NCBI GenBank assembly: GCA_020433835.1 | Contig: JAGRBY010000292.1 | Coordinates: 1 to 8,759 of the forward strand | Length of the DNA stretch: 8,759 bases | DNA from: Anaerolineae bacterium | GTDB lineage: Bacteria; Chloroflexota; Anaerolineae; 4572-78; J111 | Direction: 5' to 3' | Shown: positions 1 to 5,800 of the stretch, in pieces | Layout of the letters: each line of letters opens with the position of its first letter | Position numbering within the stretch: position 1 is the stretch's first letter | Translations under genes and position numbers: made by a program | Notes under the pieces: model-generated | What the model saw: the letters and a program-made list of their open reading frames with translations, nothing else | Told to the model about the DNA's origin: nothing | Databases searched by the model: none

Positions 1-112
1 CTTTCCATTTTGTTGAAGCCGTGTCGACTGCGAAATTCAACCTATGTGGTTCATTTGATGGACCTCCTTTTTTATTAATTAGACTCCAGGGATCTGTGAT
101 TTCTGGGGCCAT
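1..112 (-). CDS. Doubtful short open frame running off the left edge (partial)
   Basis: A minus-strand frame is open from the stop codon at 163-161 to the window edge, with an ATG at 112 giving 37 visible residues that begin MAPEITDPWSLINKKGG. The composition looks protein-like (mixed charged, Pro and aromatic residues), and the few upstream codons (LEKGVIPASLKDK) do too. Only a weak GAAAG precedes the ATG. Inside this stretch, at 68-62, is a perfect AGGAGGT 7 nt before another ATG (54), but that frame stops after five codons (MNHIG). Either the longer frame is a real gene and the ribosome-binding match is chance, or a leader peptide or a frameshifted start is present. I do not recognise a family. 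Confidence 0.3.
   Translation of the reverse strand, partial: MAPEITDPWSLINKKGGPSNEPHRLNFAVDTASTKWK
62..68 (-). promoter_or_regulatory. Consensus Shine-Dalgarno sequence with no long frame behind it
   Basis: The minus strand reads AAAAAAGGAGGT within an AT-rich run and is followed after 7 nt by ATG at 54-52. The frame ends at TGA (39-37) after five codons. The match to the ribosome-binding consensus is full, but the encoded product is only a pentapeptide, so the site's function is unclear. Confidence 0.35.
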
Positions 113-384
113 TTTGTCTTTCAGAGAAGCAGGTATAACCCCTTTTTCCAAGGCGCAACACTAAGCGCGATTGATTTGGCTTCCGCTGTGCTACTTAATG
201 GCTAGTGAAAGCCGTTCGATCACCCCAGTCCGTAATTGATCCCCTCATCTCACAGCAAAATGGTGATGCCTTCCTGCCCATTTCGAAACCGCTGTACTTC
301 AAGAACGCACAAACTATGAGACAAAGAACCCGTCATACCGGTGAAGGATGGCATGCGGGTATTTCCTTTTCATTGACAGAGAAT
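113..384. other. Intergenic region without a convincing gene
   Basis: Apart from the weak hairpin at 328-360, I see no RNA gene, repeat or insertion sequence here. A small inverted GCGC pair (153-156 and 165-168) is too short to call. The 64-codon plus-strand frame at 205-399 has no ribosome-binding site, has low-complexity composition and overlaps the methyltransferase end. The region probably separates the operon from whatever lies to the left. Confidence 0.5.
328..360 (-). terminator. Weak candidate terminator hairpin after the operon
   Basis: ACCCG-T-CAT (328-336) pairs with ATGCGGGT (353-360). This gives an 8-bp stem with one bulged base and a 16-nt loop. It lies 24 nt beyond the methyltransferase stop codon. 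On the minus strand it is followed by TTCTTTGTCT, a poor U-tract. It may be a weak terminator or a transcript-end hairpin, and it could equally be chance. Confidence 0.25.
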
Positions 385-1023
385 TTATTTTGTTCCTGAA
401 GCAATAATGGCCGCTCCGGCATTGGGCCAATCTTTAAATATGCTCGGCATTACGTTTACTTCTGTGTAATCCCGGCACCGACGTTCCAGCGGTTCCCAGA
501 AACGACGGGTGGCATCGGCGTGCAGCAGTGCAGCCGTCATCTGCGTGTAAAGGGTGCGACGCTCAAAGAAGTAATCCATGATGACGTAGCGTCCCCCACT
601 TGCCAGAAGCTCAAATGAACGTTCGAAGGCACGCTCCCACTCCGGAATGACCGACATCCCTAAGGTACATAAGACGCGATCAATCTTTAAGTCGGGTTTG
701 CCGGTGAGGCTGATTAGAGCAGGTCGAGACAATTGGGCCGCATCGGCTTGCAGCAGATGAACATTCCCCCAACCCGAGCGTGCAATCCTTTGCTGCGCTT
801 GAGCCAGCATTTCTGCTGAATAATCCGTGCCGATTAGAGTACCTTGCGGGCCGATCCCGGCGATGATATTAGCAAAGTTCATCCCGGTTCCACATGCGAG
901 ATCCAGCACGGTGAGTCCCGGTCGAAGTTGGAGTGCCTCCACAGCCAAATTGCGGTGGTGGCGCGATATAGGATTGACAAAAATGGTTTCGTAAAAAGGG
1001 GCTGTCAATGCGTACCAGTTCAT
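385..1023 (-). CDS. Class I SAM-dependent methyltransferase
   Basis: The protein has 212 residues. The ATG at 1023 lies 23 nt downstream of the preceding stop and follows a strong ribosome-binding region (GGAGAAAGG, 6 nt spacer). The Rossmann methyltransferase core is clear: VLDLACGTG (39-47, motif I, SAM binding), IGTDYSAEML (64-73, with acidic Asp67 for the SAM ribose), LLQADAAQL (90-98, motif II region) and ASGGRYVIMDYF (141-152, motif III region). The pattern fits the UbiE/Methyltransf_11 or _25 type of small-molecule methyltransferase. No signal peptide or membrane segment is seen. As the last convincing gene of the operon it is a good candidate for product tailoring, by O-, N- or C-methylation. 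Methylation of the terminal thiazole carboxylate is one possibility, but the target cannot be read from sequence. The C-terminal part (residues 150-212) is short and variable, as expected for the substrate-binding end. Confidence 0.92.
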   Translation of the reverse strand: MNWYALTAPFYETIFVNPISRHHRNLAVEALQLRPGLTVLDLACGTGMNFANIIAGIGPQGTLIGTDYSAEMLAQAQQRIARSGWGNVHLLQADAAQLSRPALISLTGKPDLKIDRVLCTLGMSVIPEWERAFERSFELLASGGRYVIMDYFFERRTLYTQMTAALLHADATRRFWEPLERRCRDYTEVNVMPSIFKDWPNAGAAIIASGTK

Positions 1024-1029
1024 GATTGG

Positions 1030-1038
1030 CCTTTCTCC
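1030..1038 (-). promoter_or_regulatory. Ribosome-binding site of the methyltransferase gene
   Basis: The minus strand reads GGAGAAAGG, ending 6 nt before the ATG at 1023. It fixes the start of the methyltransferase and shows that this gene has its own translation signal within the 23-nt intergenic gap. Confidence 0.75.
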
Positions 1039-1046
1039 ACTTTGGT

Positions 1047-2072
1047 TTAGAGGCGACGCTTACACCGTAGCTCCAGAATATACACGGGCTGTTCTCTTGC
1101 TCCGGCAATTTCAAGCAGGATAAAATTGATACCCGTGAAAAAATCGTGGGTGACTCCATTTGCCGTCTCAGATGTGTAAATTTGATCGTATAAGGTATCA
1201 ATATAGGTTCGCAACAAGGCCGACTGAAGATATTGTTGCATTAGAAAATAATAGTATGTTAAATTCCAACATTGATGCCAGGTAACATCGTTCTCGTTAG
1301 AGGTATGAAGGAGTTCAAGATTAGGACTGGACGCGGTCGCGTGAGCCAAATTATCCATAAGACCGGATAATTCATGACCCACTTCCGTAATGATAAACCT
1401 GGAGTTCTCCGGAAACGTAGCCAGGCTCTTTATAAAAAGCTCTTCGTGACCCTCGGCAAAGTATCGCACTCCGCCGTGCGACACGGTCAATACTGGGGTA
1501 TCCTGCGTGAGTTCTAAAATATGACTACTCATATCATCAAATGACGCGCAATTTGATATCACCGGACGATACCTGACCTGCAACGATTGCGTATTTATTC
1601 GGGAAAACACCTCTAATCCATGGCGATTCATGGTCTGTGAAATATCCACACCATAGACTGTATGATTAATACCTTCAAGTTGGCTCCTTTGTAATCCAGA
1701 CAGAAGATGGGCGGTTAAATAGCCGCTGCCACTGGCCAAAATGAGCATACAAGCAAAATTAAACTCCGCGCTAGACAAAACCGTCTTACAGCGTTGCGTA
1801 ATCTTCTCGAAAGATTTGTCCCTTTCATGCGCTTCGAAAATACATCGAGCAATGATAGATTGGTCAAATGTGTATTTGAAATTTAGCTGTCTTTTCAAGA
1901 CAAGTTTATTGGGAATATAGCCGACATCTTCCCTCTGATAGAAATCAGCCTCACTGACTAGCTCAGTTGAAATCAAAATTTGTTTGACTTCTCGGCGAAT
2001 ATCAGAGAGCGATAATGGTGTCAGCAAAGCTTCCAAACGATGATTTCTTTCGGTTAATCCGTTGAGATGCAT
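1047..2072 (-). CDS. Divergent SAM-methyltransferase-like protein, function uncertain
   Basis: The preferred start is the ATG at 2072 (341 residues), preceded by GGAAAAAT. A GTG at 2117 would give 356 residues and a gap of only 34 nt from the LOG-family gene, but it lacks a clear ribosome-binding site. The N-terminal 100 residues are helical and charged. A Rossmann-like core follows: MLILASGSGYLTAHLL (about 109-124) resembles motif I of class I methyltransferases, VYGVDIS (139-145) resembles the acidic SAM-ribose loop, and RFIITEVGHEL resembles the strand after the post-motif region. The glycine motif is ASGSG rather than the usual D/E-x-GxGxG, so SAM binding is probable but not certain. A Tyr-rich stretch (LTYYYFLMQQY) lies in the C-terminal third, with no clear membrane segment. 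Codons are visibly more AT-rich than in the NRPS, which hints at a different origin. It sits between two tailoring-type genes and is probably co-transcribed. I do not recognise a specific family. Confidence 0.6.
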   Translation of the reverse strand: MHLNGLTERNHRLEALLTPLSLSDIRREVKQILISTELVSEADFYQREDVGYIPNKLVLKRQLNFKYTFDQSIIARCIFEAHERDKSFEKITQRCKTVLSSAEFNFACMLILASGSGYLTAHLLSGLQRSQLEGINHTVYGVDISQTMNRHGLEVFSRINTQSLQVRYRPVISNCASFDDMSSHILELTQDTPVLTVSHGGVRYFAEGHEELFIKSLATFPENSRFIITEVGHELSGLMDNLAHATASSPNLELLHTSNENDVTWHQCWNLTYYYFLMQQYLQSALLRTYIDTLYDQIYTSETANGVTHDFFTGINFILLEIAGAREQPVYILELRCKRRL

Positions 2073-2151
2073 ATTTTTCCGTGTCTCATCCAAGCTACAG
2101 AGTAATGGACCATCCACAATCTTGCCGATAGGGATGTGTAGATGCTAAACG

Positions 2152-2820
2152 TCAATCGCCGGTAATTTGATGACGGTAAGTCAGCCAAACCTCAAATGTG
2201 TTCCAAAAATTGGCCACTGTGACCGGTACTAAAGCGGTTTTATCGTCAGTTGAAATAAATTGATCGTCACCCATCACCTCCACAAATCTTGTCACCGGGT
2301 TTGACTGATCCGTGGTCACAAATATCGCCCGCGGTCCTACCCAGATATCTGATACAGTCGTATCCAATTTCTTATGCATGAGCGGTCCAATCAGTTCCTG
2401 GATGGTGCCCAAACCGCCGGGAAAAACAATCATGAAATCGGCTAACTGGGTTAGGGCATAGCACCGCAGCGTGATGTTCTCGAAGGGAAAAATATTTTCG
2501 GCGACGACCCTTTCACCCAGATCAAAAACCGGCTCAACGCCGATAACGACCGTCTGAAAACCACGGTGATAACATTCGTCGATGAGCGTATCCATCACAC
2601 TCCCATAGTTCCCCCGACCGCCTACCATAAAAACCGTTTCATGACGGTGCGGCTCAAAATGACTCATATAGCGACGGATGATTGCCTGCGTTTGCAGCGG
2701 CTGCTGTCTTGAACTCCCTAGCAAAGAAATGATGGTAGGATACGTTTTTCGCATTGCCGACATGGTCAGATGCAGACGTTCGAGGGTCTGGAGATCTGAT
2801 GGAAGGAGCGGTGAATTCAT
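2152..2820 (-). CDS. LOG-family protein (putative nucleoside-monophosphate phosphoribohydrolase)
   Basis: The protein has 222 residues from the ATG at 2820, which lies 2 nt after the NRPS stop codon. A GTG at 2856 would add 12 residues but overlap the NRPS, so I prefer the ATG, although no strong ribosome-binding site precedes it. The spacing suggests translational coupling to the NRPS. A Rossmann-like fold is indicated by ISLLGSSR (31-38), MVGGRGNYGSVMD (65-77) and IVFPGGLGTIQEL (131-143). The last matches the PGGxGTxxE signature of the LOG/TIGR00730 'lysine decarboxylase-like' family, including the conserved glutamate (E142). Characterised LOG enzymes cleave cytokinin riboside 5'-monophosphates, or AMP-like nucleotides, to free base and ribose 5-phosphate. 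The length fits the family. Family membership is well supported, but the substrate here is unknown and its role in a thiazole NRPS operon is not evident. It may act on a nucleotide-derived building block or simply travel with the cluster. Confidence 0.88.
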   Translation of the reverse strand: MNSPLLPSDLQTLERLHLTMSAMRKTYPTIISLLGSSRQQPLQTQAIIRRYMSHFEPHRHETVFMVGGRGNYGSVMDTLIDECYHRGFQTVVIGVEPVFDLGERVVAENIFPFENITLRCYALTQLADFMIVFPGGLGTIQELIGPLMHKKLDTTVSDIWVGPRAIFVTTDQSNPVTRFVEVMGDDQFISTDDKTALVPVTVANFWNTFEVWLTYRHQITGD

Positions 2821-2822
2821 TT

Positions 2823-5800
2823 CTATTGGTTGATCCCGTACTGGCTGTTGATGCACTGTTGAAGTTGCTGGGCTAGAACTTTAACATTCGGCTCTCGCAG
2901 AGTTGTGAAATGATTGCCGGGAACGTCAATCGCAGTTACATTTGAAGCCAATGTATCCCAATTCAGATAAGGATTCCCATCTTTTTTGTTATTTTGCTCA
3001 GTTGCTCGAAATACCGTAATGGTCCCTGAATAAGGTTGTGGTGAATATTTGGAAAGTGCCCGCATGTTGGCCCGCCACACTTTGAGTATGTCACCTACAA
3101 TCGGCTGCTTCAAACTCGATAGGGGCGGACCGCTGGGGATGGTCGATAAATCGTTATCAAGAGCGGAAGTGGGTCGCGTTCTTTCCGTCACAAGGGAAAA
3201 ATAGTCGCGGACAAACGGCCAAATATCACGGACAATAACGGTAGTGAAGGTCAATGCTGAGCGAGACCGCTGCCAATAACTCCCGGTTTGAATCCCTGCT
3301 TCGGTATCGATGATGGCTAACAGCGCCACCTCCTCGCCGGCTTCTTGCAGTTGCTGCGCCATCTCGAAGGCAATCCAACTGCCCAAGGACCAACCACCAA
3401 GAAAATAGGGGCCATCCGGCTGAACCACCCGAATAGCCTTAATATGGTGAGCCGCCATATCTTGGAAACAGGTATACGGCGGCTGCTTTCCATCCAATCC
3501 GACGGCTTGCAGCCCATAGAAGGGCCGCTCACGATCCAGGCTGTGAGCGAGTTGAAGATAGGGAAATACAACTCCCAGCAGTGGGTGGATGCAAAAAAAC
3601 GGAGGCGCCGAACCTTTGGGCTGGAGAGCTACCAGGGGGGACCAAACCTCTTGGGGAGGATCAGTCTCTTCATTAGTATGCTCACGAGTCTGTTCAGTCA
3701 AATATTGCGCCAGGTCACTGATGGTTGGATGATTGAACAGCGTCACCATCGGGATATCTCGGCCCCACGTTTCCTGGAGTTTGTTACGAAGCTGAACCAG
3801 ATGAACGGAGTCGGCCCCTAAGTCAAAGAAATTGTGATGGATACCGATTTGATCAATTTGAAGCACCGCTTGCACCATTGTCGCCAGAGTGCGTTCTACG
3901 TCCGTTTGGGGCAGCACGAGCGTCGCCGCCGTTGTTTTTGGCTCCGGAGCCGGCAACGCCTGGCGATCGACTTTGCCATTCGGGGTCAGGGGTAACGTCT
4001 CTATGGGGATATAAGCGGACGGTATCATGTATGCGGGCAACTTCTGTTGCAAGTAGCTTTCGAGTTGTTCAATAGCGTTGTTTTTCCCCTGGGTAGGTTC
4101 GTCCGTACTCCATTGGGTCATCTGGGTCGGGGCTATGTTGCCACCCAGAAAGCTGTGCAGCAGGACTTGGTTTGCGCTCAGTCCCATAGCTCCCGAGAAC
4201 GCATCAAACTCCAGCCAGCCGATAGGGCACAATCCAATTTCGTGAGCGGGCGCTTCTTCCATCAACAACTGCCCCATGTAGCCGGCCTCCAGCAAACAGA
4301 AATCACGGGATCGATCGCCGTACATCGGTTCGATAGCGTCCAGATGCCCTATCTGGAATAGAGCGAAGGCTGCGCTCTCGAAAATAGGCTGGTTTTGATC
4401 GTAGTATTTCCCTTCGAGCGGCGTTTTGTCATCCAATAACACCAGGTGATGATGGGCCGGATGGTAGTAATAGAAACCACCGCCTATGCCGTCGATCTGA
4501 TTAGGTTTCAGGTACAGGTAAGTCTGGACGGGATATAGACTCCCCGCCGAAGGATAGCGATATTTGGGCAGGGGCGCATCGGTCACGGGCATCTGTCGCA
4601 GGCAGCCCAAAAACCGGCTCAATGTCTCCCAGGCAATGGGGGTTGCCTGGAAATGACGATAGCTTTGGCGGGCTAAATAGCGGTGAGTTACGCCATCATC
4701 AAATGGGGTGGCCGGCAGATCGATGGTCAATTCGGTTGATTCTGATCGACGCAATCCCGGCTGAGCGAATTTGAATTCAAGACGCTCCAGTGGATCAAGG
4801 ATGATGTCAGCCGGCCCGGTATCAACCTGGGGCACCACATAGGCCACGAGTTGCCTGTGGCCCCGAGGTTCGCCAACCGCAGCCACGACTGCTTCTTTAA
4901 TGTGGGGATGCTGCAGCAGAGCGGTCTCGATCTCTCCGAGTTCGATGCGATGGCCTCTGATCTTGACCTGAAAATCCTCCCGACCCAGGAACTCGATATT
5001 CCCGTCGGGGAGATAACGGCCCAGGTCACCGGTCTTATAGAGCCGCTCGCCGGTGTTTGGGTGAAGGATGAAGCGGGCGTTGGTTTTCTCTTCATTGCGC
5101 CAGTAGCCTTGCGCCAACCCGATGCCCCCGATATAAAGCTCTCCCGCCACCCATACGGGCCGGGGCTTGAGATGTTCGTCCAGGACGTGGAACGCTTGGT
5201 TGGTTAGCGGTCGCCCGTAGGGAATGCTGGCCCAGGCCGGATCGACGGCGGCAATGGGATAATAGATGGACCAAATTGAGGCTTCGGTTGCCCCGCCCAG
5301 GCTGTAGAGCTTGGTCTCCGGCCACAAAGCTCTAATCCGATTGGGTAGCGAGACCGGAATCCAATCCCCGCTCAGCATTACGACCTGCAAAGCCGAAGCC
5401 GTGGAATGAGACGGTGGCTCGTGGTCAACGTCACGGGGCGCCGGATTTTTGGTATCAACCAGCATCTGCATCAGGGCCGGGACCGTGTTCCAGACGGTGA
5501 TGTTATAGCGCGTCATCAGATCAAGCCAGTGAGCCGGATCGGTGCGTGAAGCGGCCAACGGCATGACAATGGCCCCGCCGGCGGCCAGCAGTCCGAAAAT
5601 ATCATAGACCGAGAGATCAAAGTTCAAGGCCGACAGCGCCAACACCCGATCCGCAGCGGTGACGCCAAAGCGACGGTTGATGTCCAGCACCGTATTGACC
5701 GCGCCGCGATGGTCGATGGCCACGCCCTTGGGCAAGCCGGTTGAGCCGGAGGTGTAGATGACGTAGGCCAGATCGGTTGGCTGCTGAACGCTGGTGAGTG

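Noticed and set aside
153..168. Short inverted repeat GCGC ... GCGC in the intergenic region
   Set aside because: Four base pairs with an 8-nt loop is expected by chance and is not followed by a T-tract.
205..399. 64-codon plus-strand frame in the left intergenic region
   Set aside because: It has no ribosome-binding site or recognisable sequence, and it overlaps the end of the minus-strand methyltransferase.
869..1201. 110-codon minus-strand frame spanning the junction of the two methyltransferase-like genes
   Set aside because: It overlaps both better-supported genes in another frame and has no domain or ribosome-binding site.
3345..3821. 158-codon plus-strand frame
   Set aside because: It lies entirely antisense to the PCP2/TE coding region, has no ribosome-binding site and shows no recognisable motif. 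It is a shadow of the NRPS.
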